From Methylocystis sp. L43 (GTDB taxonomy: Bacteria; Pseudomonadota; Alphaproteobacteria; Rhizobiales; Beijerinckiaceae): DNA of 64,000 nt. A program made the position numbers and the translations under genes. The stretch is taken from NCBI RefSeq assembly GCF_015709525.1, contig NZ_JADNRA010000022.1, positions 1 through 64,000 on the forward strand. The letters run 5' to 3'. Below, in pieces: positions 43,401-51,928 of this stretch. Under the pieces are notes generated by a model that had not been told where the DNA came from, searched no databases, and saw nothing but the letters and a program-made list of their open reading frames with translations. Positions within the stretch are counted from its first letter, which is position 1. Each line of letters opens with the position of its first letter.

Positions 43401-45953
43401 GTCGGCGGCGAGCGAAACCCGCGCTTCGATCGCGAATCCGTTGCGCTCCGCCATGAAGAACAGGCAGTTCTCGCCGGCGTCGGTGAGCGACGCCTGAGTG
43501 GCTCTGCAGCGCGTCGGCGCCTCGCCGATCGACCATAGCTCGCCGCCGTCTTCACGCAGAAAAAGGAAACGTCCGCGCGGGTGGGCATGATCGTCCGGAC
43601 GTCGCGTCAAGTCGATCGGAGGTCCGCCGCGCGCCACGCCTTCGATGCGCATGGCGCCCTGCCCGTCCTGAAACCACTCGCTGATCATCAGCCCGTTGGT
43701 CAGTTTCAGCGGCCGCGAGCCCGGCACGCCGCCAGCCCCGGTAATGCCTTCAATCGTCACTTTCTGCGCGCGCGCAAGCCGTCCCAGAAGGAAGAGGACA
43801 AGGCCGAAGGCGACAATGCCGGCGTAGATCAGATATCCGCTGACAAGATAGGCATAGGACGGCGGCCGCGTCTGCGACATTTGCTCGGCGGCGCTCCACG
43901 CCTTGTCCCATTCGGCGCCGCGCGGGATGTAAAAGGGCAACAGTAGCGGCGCCCAGGTGCCAAAGCGCCGGATGCCTTCGGGGATTGCGCGGCTCGTTTG
44001 CGCCTTTCCAAGGAAGCGCGCGGCTTTCTCATCGGCGACGTCGCCGCCGACGAAGGACAGATTGACGAGCGTCGCGACGCGCAGGCCCATGTGGTCGAAC
44101 CAGATCAGCACCCGCAGCGCGTCATAGGCGAGAAGCGCCGTGAAAATATCGAGGCTCCAGGCGCGAAAATCGGAGTCCGGCAGGATGTAGCTCATCCAGC
44201 TCGCGACGCCGGTGCGGATGAGTCCGTCCTGATTGTACCAGGCGGGGTCGGGCGACGCTTTCAAGAAGGAATAGATCACCGGCGCCATCCACAGGCCCCA
44301 GCGCAAAACGCGCACGGCGTTTTCGATGAGCATGTCGAGGCCTTGCCAGCTCGCGAGTTGGCGAAGCGGCTGCAGGCTGCGCTGAACGAGCGCCGTAAGG
44401 AAGAAAAGATTGATCGAAAAGAGCGGCGCGGCGAACACCCATTGGATGACGCCCGAGAGCGACTCGTCGAACAGCAGCCTCACGCCGCCGTCGACCCTGC
44501 CGAGATCCGTCGCGCCCCACTTCGAGAAGAGCGGTCGAATGACATATTCGGTGATCGGGCGTCCGTCCGCGCCATAATCGAGCGACGTATAGGCGAAGAA
44601 TTTCGCCGTGATGTTCTCGACCTGGCCCAGGTCGAGATACCAGGCGACGGCGCCGCCGACGACGCCGCCGAGCGCCGCCCCCAGCAAATAAACGCGCCAG
44701 CTCCGTAAATGCTGGCGGCGTTGTTGGGTGAGCGCATGGAAATCGAAGCCTGCATCGACGCCGGCGTAGGCGAGAGCGCCCGCCAGCGCGCCGAACAGAA
44801 ACCGCTCGCCGCCGCTCAGCGCGGGAAGTCCAATCATCAAGGCGAGTCCAACGGCCGCGCCGGCGACCGCGCCGCGAAAATAGTTGGACGGATGCAGATA
44901 GAGCTCTTTGACGCGCGCAAAGAAGGGCGGAGTCGAATCGGTGCTCTCCACGATCGCGCGCGCGAGCGGAAAAAGCGCGGCGCCAATCAGCGCGCCGCCG
45001 ATCGGGCCGGAGGCCGAAATGACGGCGACGGCGGGCGCAAAAGACACGACCAGTCCAACCGCGAGCAGCAGCGCCATGAACACAAAGCCATAGACGGCAC
45101 CCTTTTCGGCGCCGGTCCGCCAATCATGGAACACCACGACCTGCAGCGACGGCGTCGCGCGCAAAAGGCCAGCCATCGCCTGGGTCACGAGATAGGTTTG
45201 GCCCCATAATCCTGCTTGCGCGAGCGCCGCCGCCACCGTCGCGATCAGCGCCGTCACCGGATAGGGCAAATAAGGCGCGACAAAATACGAGACCGACGTC
45301 GCGATATAGGGCGTCAGCGAAGCGACGAAGGCCGAGGCGAGCAGAATGCTATGCGGACGCCATTGGCGGGGCAAAAAACGACCGAGCGCGAGGGGGATGC
45401 CGACGACAATCGATTCGTTCAGCAGAAACAGGACCAGCGTATGCCCGACGATTTTTCTGAAGGCCTCCGGAACGTCGAGGCCAAGGAGCAGCGCGCCGCC
45501 GATCTGGGCGACAGGCGGCGAGCCGAGAGCGATCAGCAGGCTGAACTGCAGCGGCAAAACGAAAAGGGCCGCGCGGACCGCCATGCGCGAACGCGCCCTC
45601 AGCGTGACGACCCCGGCGAGATAGAGAATGGTGGCGGTCGCCGCGCCCACCGGCGAGAGCCGGAACAGTTCGGCGAGGGTTTCCGGCGATCGCCACAGCA
45701 GGCCTGCCCGGTCGCACAGCAGCGTAAAAGTCGCGACAGCGAGGAAATCCACGGCGAAATCTGCCGCCTGGCGTGCGCTTTCCGAGGAGCGGCGCAGCAC
45801 GAAAATCGTCGCGCCGGCAAAAAACCCGGCCACGATCGCATGCTCGCCGCCGCCAGCCGCCTCCAGCGCCGCGAAGACCGCAAAGCCCATGCCGATTAAA
45901 ATGCGCTCGAACAATGCGCTGTTGACGTCCGATTCGCCGCGATTGACGGCCAT
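40482..45953 (-). CDS. Giant membrane protein with C-terminal GH94 (NdvB-like) phosphorylase module
   Basis: 1823 residues. Residues 1 to about 745 are membrane-spanning with a dozen or more hydrophobic segments; the rest is soluble. The soluble part resembles the C-terminal half of cyclic beta-1,2-glucan synthase NdvB/ChvB: two GT36-associated beta-sandwich repeats (LTNGLMISEWFQDGQGAMRI and FTPFRMGEGRM regions), then the alpha-barrel with GYRDQLQDVI, the acid motif GSGDWDDGMN (about 1530-1540), NGGQYSHGVSW and EGRGGWSWYTG. The GT84 glycosyltransferase part of NdvB is absent. GH94 enzymes phosphorolyse beta-glucosides to glucose 1-phosphate; NdvB uses the domain to control ring size. GGAGGG precedes the ATG. 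Confidence 0.82.
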   Translation of the reverse strand: MAVNRGESDVNSALFERILIGMGFAVFAALEAAGGGEHAIVAGFFAGATIFVLRRSSESARQAADFAVDFLAVATFTLLCDRAGLLWRSPETLAELFRLSPVGAATATILYLAGVVTLRARSRMAVRAALFVLPLQFSLLIALGSPPVAQIGGALLLGLDVPEAFRKIVGHTLVLFLLNESIVVGIPLALGRFLPRQWRPHSILLASAFVASLTPYIATSVSYFVAPYLPYPVTALIATVAAALAQAGLWGQTYLVTQAMAGLLRATPSLQVVVFHDWRTGAEKGAVYGFVFMALLLAVGLVVSFAPAVAVISASGPIGGALIGAALFPLARAIVESTDSTPPFFARVKELYLHPSNYFRGAVAGAAVGLALMIGLPALSGGERFLFGALAGALAYAGVDAGFDFHALTQQRRQHLRSWRVYLLGAALGGVVGGAVAWYLDLGQVENITAKFFAYTSLDYGADGRPITEYVIRPLFSKWGATDLGRVDGGVRLLFDESLSGVIQWVFAAPLFSINLFFLTALVQRSLQPLRQLASWQGLDMLIENAVRVLRWGLWMAPVIYSFLKASPDPAWYNQDGLIRTGVASWMSYILPDSDFRAWSLDIFTALLAYDALRVLIWFDHMGLRVATLVNLSFVGGDVADEKAARFLGKAQTSRAIPEGIRRFGTWAPLLLPFYIPRGAEWDKAWSAAEQMSQTRPPSYAYLVSGYLIYAGIVAFGLVLFLLGRLARAQKVTIEGITGAGGVPGSRPLKLTNGLMISEWFQDGQGAMRIEGVARGGPPIDLTRRPDDHAHPRGRFLFLREDGGELWSIGEAPTRCRATQASLTDAGENCLFFMAERNGFAIEARVSLAADEAVEITHLKIVNLEQRHRKLMLASLREWVLNETGVELRDAAYNAIHIGTWYVRSLNAIFAQNRLLKGGARRQSDRRLSPEIGFHAIGAGADAKISVVGYEDVKSRFYGMGSTYAPDSLLGLAAPRDPKDEGLLYGFEPCASLRVEVELAAAGATELIIVDGWARDMGRATDSIARHLGIAPVAPETLNKALSRRRGLILPPPPKKPRYAFSQDGRSVALAPGTPRPFGHVIANAFGQGAVLTNDGEIFSFHGNSRLNSFTPFRMGEGRMAPAGQRIYVYDLARTDAHSPTFVPLRRRDAEYQVTFSPGVAVFRAERDHLELEMTVFVSPAQPIEFKILKIRNKTDHERLLQITPSMEIVLAETPNESLGVLESIIDENVHSIYFRNPRNNFVQGWAFVTTSIPAEFAETSRRRFLGHESRDPYLPYMVEHGHPDAGAPAHERKVAAFSGAIDVPAGEEAVVVVALGQTTTIEDAKRLADYARDPDHAYAELESNARAWDEQLSVLRIKTNRPEFDRLVNDWLPYQLLAARLWGRTGPSQRSGATGYRDQLQDVIPLIHLAPERARAQILLHAAHQYIEGDACKWWHRAPNGGTGLADRTHASDPHLWLPYVTIRYVRGSGDYAILDEVETFLEASPVPKDQEGEATVPLTSRDKDTLLGHCARGIDWTLERFGAHGLPLMGSGDWDDGMNLVGDEGRGESVWLGFFLHGILLDIAPLFEAKGDADRAERYRERAEKLRTALENCWRGDRYIRAYADDGEEVAPMSAMTSSWPTLARAVDAARGREAIENALAVLGLGDRVLLVHPPFDEHSQPYPGRSAEYPPGVRENGGQYSHGVSWFVDALAKLAAQAQQDGDSRAADELFRRAFETWIAISPISKLASPAAADIYGLPPHQQPADVYNGEGYEGRGGWSWYTGAAARMLSAAYALLGLEFENGELQPRPDAFHPKGDLRLERVVYLGKTFEAEKRRRVW

Positions 45954-46169
45954 GGATTCCCTCCGCGCCTTTGTTGAATCCGGCGTTTTTTAACGTTAAT
46001 GGCCGGAATCAGCGGCGATCGTATGGAATCCCTTGCCGGAGGCGGGGGAAAAAGTCGACTCCCGCCTCTCTTCGTCGCGCTTGCGCTTCGCACCGCCGCC
46101 GAGAGCCGCTATAGTCCACAATGCTTTAATGCCCCGGCCGCGCAGCGAGGGCCACAGCGAGTGGACGAC

Positions 46170-46907
46170 ATGGAAGAGCCCCTGCCCGCGCCGCCAGCCG
46201 ACACTCGCGACGCCGACCCGCCACACGCGTCCGCCGCTACGCCTGCCGAGCGTCTATCGCTTCTTGTCGAGCGCGAGCGAGTCGCCCGCAAAGGCCCGGC
46301 GGGTTCGCTTGACGAGCGTATGGCCAGTCTGTCCGGAGCGCTGCGCCGCGCGCGCCTCGAGAACGCCGAGCGCTCCGCCGCCATTTCCGATTTGCGCGCC
46401 GCCGAAATCGCCCGGCTGGAAATGCTCGGCGAGGCTCTGTCGCCGGTTTTGGCGCAGGTGCCGCGCGATTGCGATATTTTCGACGTTGGCGTTGCGCCGG
46501 CGGAGCGCCCGCGCCTGTTCATTGACCAGATCGGCTTCGTCGAGATGGATCGCGACCGGCGGACCTATCGCTTTCTTCAGGATACGCGCCACGGCCGGGT
46601 GACGCTTCGCGAAAGCGACAGCATCGACGACCTCGTCGAAGCGATCACCAGCTACATCGCGCATCGCCTGATCGAGCGCGAAAAGGCGCTGGCGGTCGAT
46701 TACGCGAGCGGCGGCGCGGCGCAGGCGCTTGGCGTGAAGATCGCCGCAGCGCGCGAGAGGGCGAACGAACGCGAAAACGACAATTCCCTCTCCGGAAAAA
46801 CGACTCGCGCAGCCGCGTTCATCGCCGAGTTTTTTGGCGCGGCGGCGTTCTTCGCCTTTTTGGCCGTCCTGGCGGCATGGATCTATCGCGCCTATCTCGC
46901 CACATGA
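46170..46907 (+). CDS. Hypothetical tail-anchored membrane protein
   Basis: 245 residues from the ATG at 46170 (a GTG at 46161 is possible). Pro/Ala-rich start, a helical coiled-coil-like section (ERLSLLVERERVARKG, RRARLENAERSAAISDLRAA), a central alpha/beta part (RPRLFIDQIGFVEMDRDRRT, RVTLRESDSIDDLVEAITSY) and one C-terminal transmembrane helix (FFGAAAFFAFLAVLAAWIY). Divergent from the GH94 gene. I cannot name the family. Confidence 0.7.
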   Translation: MEEPLPAPPADTRDADPPHASAATPAERLSLLVERERVARKGPAGSLDERMASLSGALRRARLENAERSAAISDLRAAEIARLEMLGEALSPVLAQVPRDCDIFDVGVAPAERPRLFIDQIGFVEMDRDRRTYRFLQDTRHGRVTLRESDSIDDLVEAITSYIAHRLIEREKALAVDYASGGAAQALGVKIAAARERANERENDNSLSGKTTRAAAFIAEFFGAAAFFAFLAVLAAWIYRAYLAT

Positions 46908-46924
46908 ATTGGAACTCATCTAAT

Positions 46925-47693
46925 TCAATGAATGCAGCCAAGATAAACTTTCCCAAAACGCCTTTGGGCGGCTTCTAATAATTTGCGCGGACATAATTCG
47001 CTTAGATGCAAACCAAAGCCTATCATTTCGAAACTCGCTGACTCGATCAGATCGTTTTCTTGATCGTGCTGATCACTTTTGTGTCCCAAAAAGAAAGAAT
47101 GGCGCAAGCGTGCCCATAGCTCGAACCCAATTTCGATCGCTAGCCCGGCGGGGTATCCGCTATCTTCGTCGACGGCGACCGATTTTCTGAACAAGCCCAT
47201 TTCTTCGAGAAGCATTGTGCCCATCAGGTGGGCGCAATAGTCGGCAGCTTGTACGCCAGCACACTCCACTGAGTCTTGCCCAAGGTGACAAACAAAGCGA
47301 TCGGCGTGGATCCTCATCAGCTCCCGATCGACAGTCAATTCATTATCAAAAAAAAACATTGAAACGTCCTGATATTCGGCAAGATTCAACGGTGATTGCT
47401 AATGCTTTAAATATTTCTGAGCCTAAGGAATCTCGTCGGTCTGTTGGGATGACAACGAATCCACACTTACAATGCTCGAATACTACCGCCCCGACTGCGG
47501 CGCGCAATCGAATGTTTTGTTCATTTCCCGCCATCTTTGCGCTGCTCTTATATTCCGTCGCAACCGGGTCGAAACCCTCCCCGCGGATTGCAGCACGAAT
47601 TATCGGGGTGAGATCACACTCCGAATAAACGTATGCCCCTACAATAAAACCGCCGTTTTCCCGAATGCTTTCGTCACAATAGAAGTTGATCAC
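46925..47693 (-). pseudogene. DUF3800 protein interrupted at a T9 homopolymer (frameshifted or slippage-dependent)
   Basis: Two abutting frames encode one DUF3800 protein. The first (GTG at 47693 to a stop at 47346) begins INFYCDESIRENGGFIVGAY, the DUF3800 Asp-Glu-Ser motif; the second (to 46925) continues FFFDNELTVDRELMRIHADR and has the family ending DSVECAGVQAADYCAHL. The switch occurs in a run of nine T on the coding strand (plus-strand A at 47348-47356): one T fewer restores the frame. The fault could be a mutation, a sequencing error, phase variation or transcriptional slippage. DUF3800 proteins are predicted nucleases of RNase H-like fold. The GTG start overlaps the phosphoesterase stop. 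Confidence 0.8.
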
Positions 47694-48640
47694 TTCAAAA
47701 GCTCGCGTGATACTAAGTCGACCACCTCGCCTGTGTCGTCCAGCCCTCGTGTGCGCATAACGATACGGAGTCCGTCAGCTTCGCGCTCGATCTGGTAAAG
47801 ATTATAGGCGGCGCCCGGATAATGCCCGCCGGGACGCGCCGAAGCCGAGGCGACGCCGACGACAGGCGTCCCGGCGCCGGGTCCAGACAGATGATGCAGA
47901 CTCGGCTTGTGATTATGCCCATGCAGAATGAGCTCGGCGCCATGCCGGGCGATGACGCTTTCGAACGCCGCCGCGTCTTCGAGCCCCCGCAGCCGCCTGG
48001 CGCCGCCGACATGCGGCGGGTGATGAAGGCAAACGACGCGCGCAAGTCCCTCCGCCTTGGCGCGTTCCAGCAGATCCGCGAGCGCCGCCAGCTGAGTCGC
48101 TCCGAGCCGCCCGGAAGCGACGAAAGGCGCCGTCGGCACGCCGGTGTCGAGACCGATCAGCGCGACGCCGCCGCGCCGGCGCAAATAGGGAAAGCCCGCG
48201 ACTTCGCCCTCGCTGCTCGTCCAAGGCGCGAAAACCTCCCGAACGAGACCGGTCACGCTCGCCACATAAGCGTCGTGATTTCCGGGCGTGAAGCTCACGT
48301 CGCCTGGGGCGCCGAGAGAGGCGAGCCAGTCTTTGGCGAGCGCGATTTCGCCCGGAAGCCCGATGTTGACGATGTCGCCGGTCATGACGACATGGTCGGG
48401 CGCCTGCGCCTTGATGTCGGCGACGATCTTGGCGAGCACGCCCATATCGTGCTGATCGCCGCGCTTATAAAGCCAATTCACATAGCCCGTGACGCGCTTG
48501 CCAAGGAGCTCCGCGAGATTGGGCCGAGGAATCGGGCCGATATGCGCGTCGGAAAGATGGGCGAGCCGGAAGTTCAAGAATCCTCTCTGACGGCATGTTG
48601 CGCGCGCGGCGCTTTCTTCATCGGAATGGGTCAGCGACAC
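47690..48640 (-). CDS. Calcineurin-like metallophosphoesterase
   Basis: 316 residues with the full metal-ligand series: LAHLSDAHIG (D-x-H), VMTGDIVN (GD), TPGNHDAY (GNHD), VVCLHHPPH and ILHGHNHKP (GHxH). Two-metal phosphodiesterase or phosphatase of the CpdA-like group; substrate unknown. Upstream gene of a probable two-gene operon with the DUF3800 gene, overlapping by GTGA. Confidence 0.92.
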   Translation of the reverse strand: MSLTHSDEESAARATCRQRGFLNFRLAHLSDAHIGPIPRPNLAELLGKRVTGYVNWLYKRGDQHDMGVLAKIVADIKAQAPDHVVMTGDIVNIGLPGEIALAKDWLASLGAPGDVSFTPGNHDAYVASVTGLVREVFAPWTSSEGEVAGFPYLRRRGGVALIGLDTGVPTAPFVASGRLGATQLAALADLLERAKAEGLARVVCLHHPPHVGGARRLRGLEDAAAFESVIARHGAELILHGHNHKPSLHHLSGPGAGTPVVGVASASARPGGHYPGAAYNLYQIEREADGLRIVMRTRGLDDTGEVVDLVSRELLK

Positions 48641-48689
48641 TAGAGCTTTCAGGCGTCATTTGCCATAGTTTCGCTGATCGGAGGCGGTT

Positions 48690-49184
48690 TTGAAGAAGCC
48701 TGAAGAAGCGCGCGCGGCGCCGTCGAGGCGCACGCGCTTTGCGTCGCGGCTCATCGCTTTTAGCGCACGCTTTCAGCGTCCCATGACCCTGGGCGTGCGC
48801 GGCCTCGTCGTTGATGAACGAAACCGCGTGCTGCTTGTCCGGCATACCTATGTGGAGGGCTTTTACTTGCCGGGCGGCGGCGTCGAAAGCGGCGAAACGC
48901 TTGTCGAGGCGCTTGAGCGCGAGCTGAGCGAGGAGGCGAATGTCTTGCTCGATGCGCCGCCAGAACTGTTCGGCATGTATTTCAATCGGCGGTTCTCGAT
49001 GCGGGACCACGTCGCGCTTTACGTCGTGCGCGCGTTCCGCCTCACGCAGCCGCGCGCCCCTGATCGCGAGATCGCAGAAGCGGACTTCTTCGCGCTCGAC
49101 GCTCTGCCGGCGGATACGACCGCAGGGACGCGGGCGCGACTGTCCGAGGCGCTGGAGAACACGCCTGTTTCACCCTATTGGTGA
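48690..49184 (+). CDS. Nudix hydrolase
   Basis: 164 residues. Nudix box GGGVESGETLVEALERELSE followed by EAN, matching Gx5Ex7REUxEExGU with E replaced positions as usual. Beta strand VRGLVVDERNRVLLVRHTYV leads into it. It hydrolyses a nucleoside diphosphate derivative; the exact substrate is unknown. TTG start with GAGG six bases upstream. Divergent from the phosphoesterase, tail to tail with the GNAT gene, overlapping it by 15 bp. Confidence 0.9.
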   Translation: MKKPEEARAAPSRRTRFASRLIAFSARFQRPMTLGVRGLVVDERNRVLLVRHTYVEGFYLPGGGVESGETLVEALERELSEEANVLLDAPPELFGMYFNRRFSMRDHVALYVVRAFRLTQPRAPDREIAEADFFALDALPADTTAGTRARLSEALENTPVSPYW

Positions 49185-49745
49185 ATGCGTGACGGCGCCG
49201 GCTCGAGCGTACAAGGCGTGCAGATCGCGCCAGCCATAAGCGACGTCGGGGAGGACGACGCCTTCAATGTCCCACACGCCCTCGACGCCGACAGGCTCCG
49301 CGCCAAGCGCTTCATAAAAGCCGCGCGCCTTCGGCGAGTCGCGCAAGACCCAAACGGCGGCGCTCGCACAGCCGGCGGAAATCAGATGCTCTGCGAGCCG
49401 CTCCACCAGGCGCCTGCCTAATCCTCGGCGCTGGGCCCGTTGCAGCAGGTAAATCGACGCAATCTCGCCCTCGAAGCCAAGTGGAACGAGCTTTGAATTC
49501 GACAGGCGACTGCAGCGGGCGAACCCCACCGGCGTCACGCCCTCGCAGGCGACGAACACCGCCTGAGCGCCTTCGCTCGAGCCGATCCGCTCCCGCCAGC
49601 GCTGCGTCCAATCGTCGAGATCGATGGACGCCAGCGCCTCGGCGCGCATCACTCCAAGGTAGGTCTCCCGCCAGGCCTTGGCGTGAATTTCGGCGATGGA
49701 TCGGGCGTCCTCAATGCTCGCCCGGCGCACGCGATACTTCGCCAT
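49170..49745 (-). CDS. GNAT-family N-acetyltransferase
   Basis: 191 residues from the ATG at 49745 (MAKYRVRRASIEDARSIAEI); the longer frame to 49958 is Ser/Arg-rich noise. Acetyl-CoA-binding motif A IYLLQRAQRRGLGRRLVERL (Q/RxxGxG/A) and motif B WVLRDSPKARGFYEALGAEP. Acceptor unknown (protein N-terminus or small amine). Confidence 0.88.
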   Translation of the reverse strand: MAKYRVRRASIEDARSIAEIHAKAWRETYLGVMRAEALASIDLDDWTQRWRERIGSSEGAQAVFVACEGVTPVGFARCSRLSNSKLVPLGFEGEIASIYLLQRAQRRGLGRRLVERLAEHLISAGCASAAVWVLRDSPKARGFYEALGAEPVGVEGVWDIEGVVLPDVAYGWRDLHALYARAGAVTHSPIG

Positions 49746-49854
49746 TGGCCTCTCTCCGCCCATAGCGTCGCATGAGTGCTTGTCGCGGCGCAACGAGAGG
49801 TTTTGCCGCGCAGACGGCGCGTGATATGGCCTGCGCCCAGGGTCAAGCCACAAC

Positions 49855-50352
49855 ATGATCGATCTCGCCGTAAAATTTGCGCCGCTGACGGCCGCAGACG
49901 ACGCGCATATCGAAAAGCTCGACGAACGCGCGTTCGGTCCGGGCCGGTATGCGCGCACGGCCTATCGCTTGCGCGAAGGCGTCGAGCCCGACCGTTCGCT
50001 GTCCTTTGTCGCACGGATCGGGACGCTGCTTGTGGGCGCGAACCGCATGACGCCCATCCTCGTCGGGTCATCGCCAGCGCTTTTGCTTGGACCGCTGACG
50101 GTGGAGCCGGCGTTTCGCCAGCAGCGCGTCGGCGAGACGCTCGTTAAATATTCGCTGGACGCCGCGCGCGGCGCCGGACATGGGCTCGTCCTGCTCGTCG
50201 GCGACGAGGACTATTATGCGCGGCTGGGATTCGCGCCTGTGCCGCGGGGCAAAATCACGATGCCCGGTCCCGTGGACCCGGAGCGCCTGCTCTATTGCGA
50301 ACTCCGCCCTGGCGCCCTCGCTGAGGCGTGCGGCAGGATGCGGCGCGCATGA
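49855..50352 (+). CDS. GNAT-family N-acetyltransferase (YhbS-like)
   Basis: 165 residues: LLLGPLTVEPAFRQQRVGET carries the acetyl-CoA loop, and GLVLLVGDEDYYARLGFAPV is the YhbS-type motif B. Its stop overlaps the start of zapE (ATGA), so they are translated together. Substrate unknown. Confidence 0.88.
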   Translation: MIDLAVKFAPLTAADDAHIEKLDERAFGPGRYARTAYRLREGVEPDRSLSFVARIGTLLVGANRMTPILVGSSPALLLGPLTVEPAFRQQRVGETLVKYSLDAARGAGHGLVLLVGDEDYYARLGFAPVPRGKITMPGPVDPERLLYCELRPGALAEACGRMRRA

Positions 50353-51500
50353 TTTCGCGCGCGCAGACCATCATCGACGAATATGACGCGCTCGTCGCGA
50401 AAGGCGCGCTGGAGCGCGACGCGTCGCAGCGCGCAGCGATCGAGAGGCTACAAGCGCTCGCCGACGCTCTCGCAGGCCGCAGGCCGAAAAGCGCCAGTGT
50501 GACGCAAGCGCTCCTCGCGACCTTTCGCCCTCGAGCGCGGCCGGCGCGCGGCCTCTACCTCTGGGGATCGGTCGGGCGCGGCAAAACCTTTTTGATGAAC
50601 CTGTTCTTCGGCGCGCTTCCGATCGAAAAGAAGCGGCGCGCACATTTTCACGCCTTCATGGCGGATGTGCACGATCGGCTGCATCGGCTGCGGCAGAAGC
50701 CCCATAATAGCGACGCCGATCCAGTGAGCTGCGTGGCGCAGCAAATCGCGCAGGAAACCCGTGTGCTCTGCTTCGATGAGTTCGCCGTGCACGATATCGC
50801 CGACGCCTCAATCGTCGCACGGCTGTTTTCGTCGCTGCTCGCGTCGGGGGTCGTTATTGTCGCGACGTCCAACGTCGAGCCTTCGCGGCTTTACGAAGGC
50901 GGCCGCAATCGCGATCTGTTCCTGCCCTTCATCGCCATGCTGCAGGAGAGAATGGACATCCTGCGTCTCGACGCGCCGAATGACTATCGGCAGCGGCGCG
51001 AAGATCTCGGGCAGGTCTATTTCACGCCCGCCGACTCTTACGCGAGATCGGCGATTGACGCGCTCTATGCGACGCTCGCCGGCGGCGCGGCGGAAACGAC
51101 CGCGACAATCGAAATCAAGCGACGCCGCATCGAGATTCCGCAGACCGCGGGCCGCGTCGCACGTCTGAGCTTCGCGGCGCTGTGCGGTCAACCGCTGTCG
51201 GCGGCGGACTATATGGCGATCGCGGAGAGGTTCGACGCAGTGATCGTCGAAGACGTTCCAGCGATGGCGCCTGAACAACGGAATGAAGCGCGCCGCTTCA
51301 TCACGCTGATCGATGTCCTTTACGAGGCGCGCGTCCTCCTGGTCGTTTCCGCTGCGGCGGAGCCTTCCCAACTCTACTGCGTGGGCTTTGGCGCCGAGGC
51401 GCGCGAATTCGAGCGCGCGGCCTCTCGACTGATGGAAATGCGGGGCAAAGATTACATCGACGCCCGCGCAGCGCTCATGGCTTCGACATGCAGTCCTTGA
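50349..51500 (+). CDS. zapE: Cell division ATPase ZapE (AFG1 family)
   Basis: 383 residues from the ATG at 50349. AFG1-type P-loop ATPase: GLYLWGSVGRGKTFLMNLFF (Walker A), HFHAFMADVHDRLHRLR (family signature), LCFDEFAVHDIADA (Walker B), VATSNVEPSRLYEGG (sensor and Arg). ZapE binds FtsZ during constriction in gamma- and alphaproteobacteria. In alphaproteobacteria it often neighbours central carbon genes; here it follows a GNAT gene. Confidence 0.95.
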   Translation: MISRAQTIIDEYDALVAKGALERDASQRAAIERLQALADALAGRRPKSASVTQALLATFRPRARPARGLYLWGSVGRGKTFLMNLFFGALPIEKKRRAHFHAFMADVHDRLHRLRQKPHNSDADPVSCVAQQIAQETRVLCFDEFAVHDIADASIVARLFSSLLASGVVIVATSNVEPSRLYEGGRNRDLFLPFIAMLQERMDILRLDAPNDYRQRREDLGQVYFTPADSYARSAIDALYATLAGGAAETTATIEIKRRRIEIPQTAGRVARLSFAALCGQPLSAADYMAIAERFDAVIVEDVPAMAPEQRNEARRFITLIDVLYEARVLLVVSAAAEPSQLYCVGFGAEAREFERAASRLMEMRGKDYIDARAALMASTCSP

Positions 51501-51768
51501 TGTCGCTGGCCCGCTTCATCAACTCGAACCGATCGGCGCAGTAGCGTTCGAGATCCGGCCGTTTCGCTGGATCGGTCGCCGCGGAGCGAATGCCGACCGC
51601 GCCATCGAGCAGCTCCTTTTGCGCAGCATGGACCTGAGAAGGCGGCAGTTGTCCCGAGCAGGCCTCATAGCGCTTGAGCAGCGCGTCGCACTGCGGGACG
51701 CCGGTTGGATCAACCGCGAAAGCCGGCGTGGCGGCAAGCAGGAAAACGAAAGCGAGACGATGCTTCAC
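51475..51768 (-). CDS. Hypothetical small periplasmic protein
   Basis: 97 residues with a signal peptide (MKHRLAFVFLLAATPAFA) and a helical mature part with four cysteines (QCDALLKRYEACSG, RYCADRFEL, DCMSKP), suggesting two disulfides. Convergent with zapE, overlapping its end by 26 bp. No named family. Confidence 0.7.
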   Translation of the reverse strand: MKHRLAFVFLLAATPAFAVDPTGVPQCDALLKRYEACSGQLPPSQVHAAQKELLDGAVGIRSAATDPAKRPDLERYCADRFELMKRASDIKDCMSKP

Positions 51769-51928
51769 TGGCGCGGGATCCTCCGGTTATGACCCGCGCC
51801 ATATAGCATTTTGGTCGGCCGTGAGGCATCAAAAGACGAGAGCGGCGGGCCTTTCTTTGGACCCGCCGCCCCGAAGTCTCCAGCGCCTTCGTGTCTCGCG
51901 GACGCCGGAGCGTTCCTTGCGTCGACGC

